Below are positions 1-5,502 of a stretch of DNA of 5,560 nucleotides, one piece after another. This DNA comes from Flavobacterium psychrophilum (GTDB lineage Bacteria; Bacteroidota; Bacteroidia; Flavobacteriales; Flavobacteriaceae), in NCBI GenBank assembly GCA_943325515.2, contig CALPPS020000105.1:1-5560 (forward strand), given 5' to 3'. The stretch's first letter is position 1. Each line of letters starts with the position of its first letter. The notes under the pieces were generated by a model. It searched no databases. It was given only the letters and a program-made list of their open reading frames with translations, and was not told where the DNA came from. Made by a program: the position numbers and the translations under genes.

Positions 1-170
1 GATTAGAGTGTGGAATTTTAGGAACTAATTATCCTGACATGGATATGATTTCTTTTGGGCCAACAATTCATGGTGCGCATAGCCCAGATGAAAGAGCTTC
101 AATCAAATCGTCTCAGAAGTTTTGGAAGTTTTTCTTGGAGATATTAGCGAATATTCCTTTGAAGAAGTAG
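1..170 (+). CDS. pepD: PepD-like aminoacyl-histidine (Xaa-His) dipeptidase, C-terminal fragment
   Basis: Only the last 55 codons are present; the gene starts left of the window, reads from base 3 and ends with TAG at 168-170. The visible protein begins LECGILGTNYPDMDMISFGP and continues through TIHGAHSPDER, the conserved tail of M20-family PepD enzymes, which hydrolyse Xaa-His dipeptides such as carnosine in the cytoplasm using two metal ions. From family knowledge, the His in AHSPDE (codon at 78-80) corresponds to the C-terminal metal-ligand histidine of M20 peptidases, so the active-site end looks intact. The last residues (KFWKFFLEILANIPLKK) form a plausible terminal helix. A hairpin terminator follows about 40 bases downstream, so this is probably the last gene of its transcript. 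The catalytic N-terminal part cannot be assessed. A related M20 peptidase is the only real alternative. Confidence 0.85.
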   Translation, partial: LECGILGTNYPDMDMISFGPTIHGAHSPDERASIKSSQKFWKFFLEILANIPLKK

Positions 171-212
171 AAGAAAGAGGCTAGAGGAAAGATAATAGAA
201 CATAGAAAATAG

Positions 213-243
213 AAACTTCGTTTAGTAATAGACGAGGTTTTTT
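213..243. terminator. Bidirectional intrinsic terminator between pepD and the lipoprotein gene
   Basis: Bases 213-222 pair with 231-240 (AAACTTCGTT against GACGAGGTTT, 10 bp with two G-U pairs) around an 8-base loop. The right arm runs into six T residues (238-243), the form expected for a rightward terminator after pepD. On the opposite strand the same hairpin is followed by a T-rich stretch (TTTCTATTTTCTATG), so it can also end the convergent lipoprotein transcript, whose stop codon overlaps the T-tract. The spacer before it (171-212) is a purine-rich run with repeated ATAGAA-like words and no gene. Confidence 0.7.
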
Positions 244-718
244 ATTTCTTCTTCATCGGATAACTTTCAGTGCTTTGTTTTCCTTGCTCAATTCCAGAAA
301 TAGTGGCAACTAATGAATTTTCATCCACCTTTTTATAAACTATTTTCTTTGGATAATCATGTTTTGGATTTTCAAAAACAAAACTATTTTCGATATTAGA
401 AGTCAGTATAAAGTCAACAGATTTATCATCGTTTTGCCCTTTAACTGTTGGGCTATAAATTAATTCGTCTTTTAATTGAGTAAGAATTATAGTTTCTGAA
501 TGAACTGTATCATTTTTGTTAATAATAAAATATGTAGTACCAGAGAAAGTACTGTCATTTTTTTTAGTCCAAGTTTCAGTGAGAATACCTTCGGGCATTT
601 TATTTTCCCATTGACCAACTAGCCAATTCATTTTTTCTAGTTCTTCAAATTTTTTATCTGAGGTAGGCTGACAGGAAAGAGATAAAATACAAACTATTAT
701 AACTATTACATTTTTCAT
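242..718 (-). CDS. DUF6265-like lipoprotein, function unknown
   Basis: A 158-residue protein on the minus strand with ATG at 716-718 and TAA at 242-244. Residues 1-15 are a short hydrophobic signal peptide after one Lys. Cys16 (LSLSC) is the probable lipidation site; the lipobox is relaxed (Ser at -3), which is common in Bacteroidota. The mature part has a W-L-x-G-x-W-E motif at 32-38 and FENPKHDYPKKIVYK at 115-129, the two signatures I associate with the DUF6265 beta-barrel-like domain, whose members have no established activity. The length fits one such domain plus a signal. It is a single gene, convergent with pepD and divergent from prfA, so the neighbours do not indicate a role. I infer anchoring in the periplasmic face of a membrane or on the surface; the residues after Cys16 (QPTSDKKFEE) do not clearly match a surface-export signal. 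Confidence 0.8.
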   Translation of the reverse strand: MKNVIVIIVCILSLSCQPTSDKKFEELEKMNWLVGQWENKMPEGILTETWTKKNDSTFSGTTYFIINKNDTVHSETIILTQLKDELIYSPTVKGQNDDKSVDFILTSNIENSFVFENPKHDYPKKIVYKKVDENSLVATISGIEQGKQSTESYPMKKK

Positions 719-737
719 GATGTCATTTTAAGTGTTA

Positions 738-745
738 CAATACTA
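738..745 (-). promoter_or_regulatory. Possible -7 element for the lipoprotein gene
   Basis: On the minus strand this reads TAGTATTG, matching five of the six fixed bases of the Bacteroidota -7 consensus TAnnTTTG, and lies 19 bases before the lipoprotein ATG. I do not see a good -33 TTTG at the usual spacing, so the call is weak and rests mainly on position. Confidence 0.25.
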
Positions 746-752
746 AGAAAAA

Positions 753-782
753 AACTTGAAACCTTTAACTTTAACTTGAAAC
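753..782. repeat. 10-bp direct repeat AACTTGAAAC in the divergent spacer
   Basis: AACTTGAAAC occurs at 753-762 and again, identical, at 773-782. The copies are separated by CTTTAACTTT, so they lie 20 bp apart centre to centre, about two helical turns. They sit between the lipoprotein start and the prfA promoter. This could be an operator-like pair or simply low-complexity flavobacterial intergenic sequence; the sequence alone does not decide. Confidence 0.5.
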
Positions 783-791
783 AAAAAATTG

Positions 792-799
792 TATTTTTG
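792..799 (+). promoter_or_regulatory. prfA promoter, Bacteroidota -7 element
   Basis: TATTTTTG is an exact match to the Bacteroidota -7 consensus TAnnTTTG and is followed by C, as is common in flavobacteria. It ends 20 bases before the prfA ATG, giving a leader of roughly 14 nt. The -33 region is less clear: TTTA at 770-773 lies 18 bases upstream. No ribosome binding site is visible in AAATAAAAACAGT before the ATG, as expected for this group. Confidence 0.55.
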
Positions 800-819
800 C
801 ACACGAAAATAAAAACAGT

Positions 820-1893
820 ATGTTAGAAAGATTACAATATGTAAAACAACGTTTTGACGAGATATCAGACTTGATTATTCAGCCTGATATTATAGCTGAC
901 CAAAAACGTTATGTACAGTTAAATCAAGAATATAAAAGCATGAAAGCGTTAATGGAAAAACGCGATGAATATGTTACTCTTGATGCCAATATACATGAAG
1001 CCAATGAAATTTTAGCAGATGGTTCAGATGCTGAAATGGTAGAAATGGCAAAAATGCAATTGGATGAAGCTAAAGAACGCTTGCCAGAGTTAGAAGAAGA
1101 AATCAAATTCATGTTGATACCAAAAGATCCAGAAGATGCTAAAAATGTAATGGTTGAAATCCGTGCTGGAACTGGTGGTGATGAAGCTTCCATTTTTGCT
1201 GGAGATTTATTTCGTATGTATACTAAGTATTGTGAAAGTCGTGGCTGGAGAACTTCGGTTGTCGATATGAATGAAGGTACTTCTGGCGGATTTAAAGAGG
1301 TTATTCTTGAGGTAACTGGTGAAGACGTATACGGAACTTTAAAGTTTGAAGCTGGTGTCCATCGTGTGCAACGTGTACCACAAACTGAAACTCAAGGAAG
1401 AGTTCATACTTCGGCTGCAACCGTAATGGTATTGCCTGAAGCGGAAGAGTTTGATGTTCAAATCGATATGAATGATGTGCGTGTAGATTTCTTTTGTTCT
1501 TCTGGTCCTGGTGGACAATCTGTGAATACCACAAAATCAGCAGTTCGTTTAACACATATTCCAACTGGGTTGGTGGCACAATGTCAAGATCAAAAATCAC
1601 AACATAAAAATAAAGACAAAGCATTGGATGTGTTGCGTTCTCGTTTATACGAACAAGAATTAGCCAAAAAACAGGCCGAAGATGCCACCAAACGTACTTC
1701 TCAAGTAAGTTCTGGAGACCGTTCTGCAAAAATCCGCACCTATAACTATGCCCAAGGTCGTGTAACTGATCACCGTATAGGTTTAGACGTTTTTGATATG
1801 GATGGTGTGATGAATGGAAAAATCCAAAAATTTGTTGACGAACTTCAGTTGGTGAACAATATGGAAAAATTAAAAGAAAGCGAAGTTTTTTAA
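820..1893 (+). CDS. prfA: Peptide chain release factor 1
   Basis: This 357-residue protein has the normal bacterial RF1 length. RF1 enters the ribosomal A site at UAA and UAG stop codons and triggers release of the finished protein. Residues 1-100 form the helical N-terminal domain, followed by the conserved GTGGDEAS at 117-124. The stop-reading tripeptide is PQT at 187-189, in [14 protein letters not shown]; this P-x-T form marks RF1, whereas RF2 carries SPF. The catalytic GGQ is at 231-233 within [20 protein letters not shown]; its Gln is the usual target of PrmC methylation. The frame is intact and there is no RF2-type programmed frameshift. The ATG at 820 gives the standard N-terminus ([15 protein letters not shown]) and has a good promoter just upstream. 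A strong terminator follows, so prfA is probably transcribed alone. Confidence 0.97.
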   Translation: MLERLQYVKQRFDEISDLIIQPDIIADQKRYVQLNQEYKSMKALMEKRDEYVTLDANIHEANEILADGSDAEMVEMAKMQLDEAKERLPELEEEIKFMLIPKDPEDAKNVMVEIRAGTGGDEASIFAGDLFRMYTKYCESRGWRTSVVDMNEGTSGGFKEVILEVTGEDVYGTLKFEAGVHRVQRVPQTETQGRVHTSAATVMVLPEAEEFDVQIDMNDVRVDFFCSSGPGGQSVNTTKSAVRLTHIPTGLVAQCQDQKSQHKNKDKALDVLRSRLYEQELAKKQAEDATKRTSQVSSGDRSAKIRTYNYAQGRVTDHRIGLDVFDMDGVMNGKIQKFVDELQLVNNMEKLKESEVF

Positions 1894-1900
1894 TCAAAGA

Positions 1901-1926
1901 ACAAAGTGAAAAAAACAAAGTGAAAA
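1901..1926. repeat. 12-bp tandem-like direct repeat after prfA
   Basis: ACAAAGTGAAAA occurs at 1901-1912 and at 1915-1926, a period of 14 bp, in the A-rich stretch between the prfA stop codon and its terminator hairpin. It is most likely a small local duplication; it also supplies an A-tract before the hairpin that can pair with the following T-run. Confidence 0.5.
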
Positions 1927-1927
1927 G

Positions 1928-1961
1928 ATGTCATGCTAAAATTTAGTATGGCATTTTTTTT
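1928..1961 (+). terminator. Intrinsic terminator of prfA
   Basis: ATGTCATGCTA (1928-1938) pairs with TAGTATGGCAT (1944-1954) in an 11-bp stem that includes two G-U pairs, closed by a 5-base AT-only loop, and followed by eight T residues (1954-1961). The A-rich sequence before the stem could extend the pairing. It lies 35 bases after the prfA stop codon and 55 before the pyrF start, which argues for separate transcription of prfA and pyrF. Confidence 0.8.
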
Positions 1962-1969
1962 AACATTTA

Positions 1970-2002
1970 GCGAACTTTGCGAAAAACTTTGCGAACTTTG
2001 CG
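1970..2002. repeat. TTTGCG-rich short repeat array before pyrF
   Basis: Three overlapping copies of a GCGAA...CTTTGCG unit are seen: GCGAACTTTGCG at 1970-1981, GCGAAAAACTTTGCG at 1979-1993 and GCGAACTTTGCG at 1991-2002. They fill nearly the whole spacer between the prfA terminator and the pyrF ATG at 2017, so the pyrF promoter must lie in or next to them. Each AACTTTG word matches most of the -7 consensus TAnnTTTG except the first T, so the array may supply a degenerate promoter. Similar TTTGCG tracts are, from memory, frequent between flavobacterial genes; I cannot check this here. Confidence 0.6.
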
Positions 2003-2016
2003 TTTAAACAACCACA

Positions 2017-2844
2017 ATGACAACACAACAACTCGTTCAACAAATCAAAACCAAAAAATCCTTTCTTTGTATTGGTTTAGATGTGGATTTGACTAAAATT
2101 CCCCAGCATTTGCTGAAACTTGAAGATCCCATTTTTGAATTTAACAAAGCTATAATTGAGGCTACTCATGATTTATGTGTTTCCTACAAACCCAATACAG
2201 CTTTCTATGAAGCCTATGGTTTGAAAGGTTGGCAATCTTTAGAAAAAACCATCAATTATATCAATACAAACTATCCTGATATATTTACAATTGCGGATGC
2301 TAAACGTGGCGATATTGGTAATACTTCAACGATGTATGCCAAAGCTTTTCTTGAGGATTTAAATTTTGATAGTGTTACCGTTGCTCCCTATATGGGGAAG
2401 GATAGTGTAGAACCTTTTTTAGCTTTTGAAAATAAACACACCATACTTTTAGCATTAACATCCAATGAAGGCGCTTTTGATTTTCAAACAAAAAATCTAG
2501 AAGGTCAAGAACTTTATAAAACTGTAATCAAAACTTCTATAGGTTGGAAAAACAATCAAAATTTAATGTACGTTGTAGGTGCTACCAAAGCTGAATATTT
2601 TACAGAAATCAGGAAAATAGTTCCCGACAGTTTTCTATTGGTTCCGGGTGTTGGTGCACAAGGAGGCAGTTTATATGACGTTTGTTCTTATGGTATGAAT
2701 GCGAACATTGGTTTACTCATTAATTCTTCTAGAGGAATTATTTATGCTTCTGCTGGAGAAGATTTTGCGGAAAAGGCTAGGGAAGAAGCTTTGAAAATGC
2801 AAAAGGAAATGGAAATAATTATGAAGCAAAACGATTTGTTGTAA
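2017..2844 (+). CDS. pyrF: Orotidine 5'-phosphate decarboxylase, type 2
   Basis: The enzyme removes CO2 from orotidine 5'-monophosphate to give UMP, the last step of de novo pyrimidine synthesis, in the cytoplasm. At 275 residues it belongs to the longer type 2 PyrF family rather than the roughly 230-residue E. coli type. Visible signatures of this TIM-barrel fold are [10 protein letters not shown] at 20-29, the substrate-region stretch [11 protein letters not shown] at 58-68, and the catalytic D-x-K-x-x-D block DAKRGD at 94-99, with Lys96 as the expected proton donor. Further along are the phosphate-binding PGVGAQGG at 210-217 and SSRGI at 238-242. ATG at 2017 gives the expected N-terminus; no Shine-Dalgarno is present. 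It lies 55 bases past the prfA terminator and only 6 bases before the next gene, so the two likely share a transcript. No other pyrimidine gene is in view. Confidence 0.95.
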   Translation: MTTQQLVQQIKTKKSFLCIGLDVDLTKIPQHLLKLEDPIFEFNKAIIEATHDLCVSYKPNTAFYEAYGLKGWQSLEKTINYINTNYPDIFTIADAKRGDIGNTSTMYAKAFLEDLNFDSVTVAPYMGKDSVEPFLAFENKHTILLALTSNEGAFDFQTKNLEGQELYKTVIKTSIGWKNNQNLMYVVGATKAEYFTEIRKIVPDSFLLVPGVGAQGGSLYDVCSYGMNANIGLLINSSRGIIYASAGEDFAEKAREEALKMQKEMEIIMKQNDLL

Positions 2845-2850
2845 TCCGTT

Positions 2851-3639
2851 TTGAAGACATTAATAGACCAACTCGGAACTCAACACACTTTTGAAACAAC
2901 CCCAAAAAGAATAGTTTCTCTCGTTCCCTCTCAAACAGAGCTACTTTATGATTTGGGTTTAGAGGAAAGTATCGTAGGGATAACAAAATTTTGTGTCCAT
3001 CCTTTCCATTTTAAATCTACAAAAACGATTATTGGCGGAACAAAAAAAGTACATTTCGAAAAAATCAGATTGTTGGAACCAGATATTATCATTGCCAATA
3101 AAGAAGAAAACACCAAAGAAATCGTAGAGGAACTTTCCAAAATTTGTCCAGTTTGGGTAACTGATATTATCAATTTTGATGATAATTTAAAAATGATAGA
3201 AGGCTTCGGACAACTTTTTAATAAAAGAACAGAAGCTCAGAAATGGATGGATAAAATCGATTTTGGTTATCGTGATTTTCAGCAATTCATCAAAGACAAA
3301 CCTATCCAAAAAGTAGCTTATTTCATTTGGGCTAATCCTTATTTGGTAGCAGGAAATAATACTTTTATCAACGAAATGTTGAAACTTAATAATTTTGAAA
3401 ACATATACGCTAATAGGGAAGAACGCTATCCTCAGGTGATTATTCAAAAAATGCGAATTCAAGGCGATCCTGATTTGGTTTTACTCTCTTCTGAACCTTT
3501 TCCTTTTAAAGATGAACATGCTTTTGAGTTAGGAAGATTTACGCATCATGCTAAAACCATTTTTGTAGATGGCGAAATATTTTCTTGGTATGGTAGCAGA
3601 CTGGTAAAAGCGTTTAACTATTTTAAATTGTTACACTAA
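2851..3639 (+). CDS. BtuF/FepB-like helical-backbone binding protein, no signal peptide
   Basis: A 262-residue protein of the periplasmic-binding-protein class III fold (Peripla_BP_2), used by ABC importers of cobalamin, haem or ferric siderophores. The family N-terminal pattern is clear: DQLGTQHTF at 6-14, then PKRIVSLVPSQTELLYDLG at 18-36 and GITKFCVHP at 43-51. LEPDIIIANKEEN at 75-87 and FSWYGSRLVKAFNYF at 244-258 complete it. The family feature opens at residue 6, so no signal peptide or lipobox fits before it. The next in-frame Met is residue 115, so the TTG at 2851 is the best start. That start lies 6 bases after the pyrF stop and in the same frame, which suggests translational coupling. 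I infer a cytoplasmic protein whose ligand is unknown; no permease or ATPase gene is nearby. A metal- or cobalamin-related role is possible but unproven. Confidence 0.8.
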   Translation: MKTLIDQLGTQHTFETTPKRIVSLVPSQTELLYDLGLEESIVGITKFCVHPFHFKSTKTIIGGTKKVHFEKIRLLEPDIIIANKEENTKEIVEELSKICPVWVTDIINFDDNLKMIEGFGQLFNKRTEAQKWMDKIDFGYRDFQQFIKDKPIQKVAYFIWANPYLVAGNNTFINEMLKLNNFENIYANREERYPQVIIQKMRIQGDPDLVLLSSEPFPFKDEHAFELGRFTHHAKTIFVDGEIFSWYGSRLVKAFNYFKLLH

Positions 3640-3652
3640 AAACTAGTTTTTA
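3637..3652. other. 16-bp perfect palindrome at the end of the binding-protein gene
   Basis: TAAAAACTAGTTTTTA is an exact palindrome that overlaps the TAA stop codon (3637-3639). As RNA it can form only a weak A-U stem closed by CUAG and followed by AAAUUAUUC, so it is at best a poor terminator. It may be a chance consequence of AT richness or a small operator. Confidence 0.3.
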
Positions 3653-3675
3653 AATTATTCTTCCATTGTAAATAC

Positions 3676-3683
3676 TATATTTA
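3676..3683 (+). promoter_or_regulatory. Possible -7 element for the alpha/beta hydrolase
   Basis: TATATTTA matches five of the six fixed bases of TAnnTTTG and is followed by C. It ends 22 bases before the GTG start at 3706, nearly the same spacing as the prfA promoter to its ATG. No convincing -33 element is seen. If real, the hydrolase has its own promoter inside the 66-bp gap rather than depending on pyrF transcription. Confidence 0.35.
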
Positions 3684-3705
3684 CATTCAATCAATTGGTT
3701 TACTA

Positions 3706-4491
3706 GTGATAAATTATACCATTTATTCAAACACAAAAAGCAGGCAATGGGTAACTTTTGTTCATGGTGCTGGTGGAAGTTCTGCTATATGGTTTAAGCA
3801 AATTAAAGAATTTCAAAAAGAATATAATGTATTATTATTGGATTTGCGTGGTCACGGAAATTCAAATCAACAAATAAAAAATGCTTTTAAACAAAAATAT
3901 ACTTTCTCAGCATTAGCTGATGATATTATTGAAGTTTTAGATTATTTAAAAATCGAAAAATCACATTTTGTTGGGATTTCATTGGGTACTATTCTTATTC
4001 GTCAATTAGCCGAAATGCATTTAGAACGAGTACAAAGTATGATACTTGGTGGTGCAATTCTAAAAATGAATTTTCGTTCTCAAATCCTTATGAGACTTGG
4101 AAATATGTTTAAATACGTATTGCCTTATTTGGTTTTGTATAAGTTTTTTGCCTTTGTAATAATGCCCAATAAAAATCATAAACAATCCCGAATTTTATTT
4201 ATAAACGAAGCAAAAAAACTATATCAAAAAGAATTTATTCGCTGGTTCAAACTTACAGCTGAGATTAATTCAATTTTAAAACTATTTAGACAAGTAGAAA
4301 TGAATATTCCAACACTTTATATTATGGGAGAAGAAGATTATATGTTTTTACCATCTGTGAGGAATGTAGTCGAAAGTCACTACAAATCGTCACAATTAAT
4401 AGTTATAGAGAACTGTGGTCATGTCGTAAATGTTGAGCAACCCCATACTTTCAATGATAAAGTTCTTTCTTTCTTAAATGCTCAAAAATAA
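3706..4491 (+). CDS. Alpha/beta hydrolase, substrate unknown
   Basis: A 261-residue single-domain alpha/beta hydrolase with a complete apparent catalytic set. The oxyanion region is FVHGAGGSSAIW at 18-29, LDLRGHGNS is at 45-53, and the nucleophile elbow GISLG at 90-94 has Ser92 as nucleophile. The acid is probably Asp211 in MGEEDYMF, and the base is His239 in NCGHVVNVEQP. The lid region contains a hydrophobic run at about 137-153 (YVLPYLVLYKFFAFVIM), suggesting a lipid-like or otherwise apolar substrate, or membrane contact; this is inference. No signal peptide is present, so it is probably cytoplasmic. The start is GTG at 3706: the next Met is residue 104, past the nucleophile, and the frame upstream contains no ATG back to the previous stop. 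Esterase, lipase, thioesterase or MenH-like activities all remain possible. Confidence 0.85.
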   Translation: MINYTIYSNTKSRQWVTFVHGAGGSSAIWFKQIKEFQKEYNVLLLDLRGHGNSNQQIKNAFKQKYTFSALADDIIEVLDYLKIEKSHFVGISLGTILIRQLAEMHLERVQSMILGGAILKMNFRSQILMRLGNMFKYVLPYLVLYKFFAFVIMPNKNHKQSRILFINEAKKLYQKEFIRWFKLTAEINSILKLFRQVEMNIPTLYIMGEEDYMFLPSVRNVVESHYKSSQLIVIENCGHVVNVEQPHTFNDKVLSFLNAQK

Positions 4492-4574
4492 AAAAACTGC
4501 CAAATCTTGATAGACTTGACAGTTCTTTCTTTTAACTAACCTAAACCAATATAATAAAAAAACCAAATTTATTA
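4489..4574 (-). ncRNA. Candidate short transcript ending at the convergent terminator
   Basis: A minus-strand promoter-like motif at 4580-4587 lies about 85 bases from a strong leftward terminator (hairpin 4495-4524, then a T-rich run). A transcript from about 4574 to 4489 would have an unstructured 5' half rich in U, A and G (including GGUUUAGGUUAGUUAAAAG) and a 3' terminator hairpin, a layout typical of small regulatory RNAs. No open frame of note lies inside. It could equally be only the 3' end of the DUF4197 transcript. Confidence 0.2.
4495..4533. terminator. Bidirectional terminator between the hydrolase and DUF4197 genes
   Basis: AACTGCCAAATCT (4495-4507) pairs with AGACTTGACAGTT (4512-4524) with two mismatches (C4500/A4519 and A4504/C4515) around the loop TGAT. 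Rightward, the hairpin is followed by the pyrimidine run CTTTCTTTT, only a few bases after the hydrolase stop. Leftward, it is followed by seven T residues, an A and more T residues, an even better terminator, so it probably also ends the DUF4197 transcript. Confidence 0.75.
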
Positions 4575-4579
4575 CACTG

Positions 4580-4587
4580 CAAATATA
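4580..4587 (-). promoter_or_regulatory. Minus-strand TAnnTTTG promoter-like motif
   Basis: The minus strand reads TATATTTG followed by C, a perfect match to the Bacteroidota -7 consensus. It lies downstream of the DUF4197 gene and points away from it, with no gene before the terminator at 4524. I see no clear TTG at the -33 distance. In AT-rich DNA such a match can arise by chance. Confidence 0.3.
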
Positions 4588-4667
4588 CATGCTCTTTTTA
4601 GTAGTATATGTTAAGATTTTGTTATACTTATGTTATTGATTTCTAAAAATTTAAGGTATCATTTAGA

Positions 4668-5423
4668 CTATTTCTTATCCTGTATTGCAAAAACTTTTAA
4701 TAATAAAGGAGAAGTTCTAGCATTGATATCGTTACGAATGTTTTTTTCTTCAATAGCGATCATTTTGAAAACGCCTTCCAATGCTTTGTTGGTAGTATAA
4801 TCCGTTAAATCAGGATTTACTTTTTTTACCCTGGGTAAGCTATTGTATTTTTTGAAAATGCCAGCCCAAACTTTATCAGCACCAACTTTAGTATAAGAAT
4901 TTTTGATTACTGGATTGAATTTGGCATACAAAGGAGAAGTAGTATTAGTTTGCAAATAAGAAGTAGCCGCATTTTCGTTGCCCATCAAGATATTTTTCGC
5001 ATCGGTGAAACTCATGTTCTTCACTGCATCTACAAAAATAGGAGTTGACTCTTTTACTGCATCTTCGGCAGCACGGTTTAACATTAATAAGCCTTTATTG
5101 GCTAACGAACTCATACCAACTTTTCGGAGTGCTTTATCTATTTTTTGTAGTTCTTCTGGTAAAAGTATTTTTACCCTATCGTTTTTGTAGAAGCCATCTG
5201 TGGCGGTTAATTTGCTTACTTGTTTTTCTATTCCTTTGTTTAGTGCTTCTTTCAAACCAGCAGCTATATCAACATTTTCTAAAGCACCATTTAAAATATT
5301 TAAATCTACAGGAACAACTTTTTGAACTTCTTTTTGGACATCTTTTTTTATTTTATCTAAAAGACCACCTTGTGCAAAACCGAATACCGGAAGAAATAGG
5401 AGCAACGTTACTATTATTTTCAT
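4668..5423 (-). CDS. DUF4197 family exported protein
   Basis: A 251-residue protein on the minus strand, ATG at 5421-5423 and TAG at 4668-4670. Residues 1-17 form a signal peptide with a hydrophobic core (IIVTLLLFLPVFGF) and a good signal peptidase I site, FA|QG, after Ala17; no lipobox Cys is present, so a soluble periplasmic protein is inferred. The rest matches what I recall of DUF4197: AAGLKEALNKGIEKQVSKL at 54-72, DGFYKNDRVKILLPEEL at 76-92, LNRAAEDAV at 115-123, IFVDAVKNMSFTDAKNIL at 129-146, YTTNKALEGVFKMIAIEEK at 209-227 and INARTSPLLLKVF at 233-245. The domain is complete and helical; no activity is established for the family. It is a single gene, convergent with the hydrolase, with its own likely promoter and a shared terminator about 145 bases downstream. 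Confidence 0.9.
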   Translation of the reverse strand: MKIIVTLLLFLPVFGFAQGGLLDKIKKDVQKEVQKVVPVDLNILNGALENVDIAAGLKEALNKGIEKQVSKLTATDGFYKNDRVKILLPEELQKIDKALRKVGMSSLANKGLLMLNRAAEDAVKESTPIFVDAVKNMSFTDAKNILMGNENAATSYLQTNTTSPLYAKFNPVIKNSYTKVGADKVWAGIFKKYNSLPRVKKVNPDLTDYTTNKALEGVFKMIAIEEKNIRNDINARTSPLLLKVFAIQDKK

Positions 5424-5471
5424 GTTTTATTTTTTTTACTAAATATCAAAAATGAAGCCAGTTATTTTTTG

Positions 5472-5502
5472 TAAATCTAGCATTTTGTTGCTATTAAATA
5501 AA
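5472..5502 (-). promoter_or_regulatory. Probable promoter of the DUF4197 gene
   Basis: On the minus strand a -33-like TTTA (5499-5502) and a -7-like TAGATTTA (5472-5479) are separated by 19 bases, the spacing typical of Bacteroidota promoters; each differs from consensus (TTTG and TAnnTTTG) by the final base. The -7 element ends 48 bases before the ATG. The remaining sequence to the right edge is AT-rich, with no gene I can support. Confidence 0.4.

Noticed and set aside
1301..1918. A 205-codon open frame antisense to prfA
   Set aside because: It lies opposite a certain gene, its translation is rich in Leu, His and Gln as expected from reading codons backwards, and it shows no domain. The shorter antisense frame at 924-1193 is rejected for the same reason.
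2946..3462. Antisense open frames of 75 and 91 codons within the binding-protein gene
   Set aside because: Both are covered by a gene with clear family motifs, and their translations show no domain or plausible start context.
4516..4555. TTGACA (4516-4521) and TATAAT (4550-4555) as a sigma70 promoter
   Set aside because: The spacing is 28 bases instead of about 17, TTGACA is part of the terminator stem, and Bacteroidota housekeeping promoters do not use this consensus.
5045..5455. A 136-codon plus-strand open frame opposite the DUF4197 gene
   Set aside because: Its Leu/Phe-rich translation is the mirror of Lys- and Glu-rich codons of the real minus-strand gene. It has no promoter and no recognisable motif. 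The frame at 4978-5190 is the same kind of shadow.
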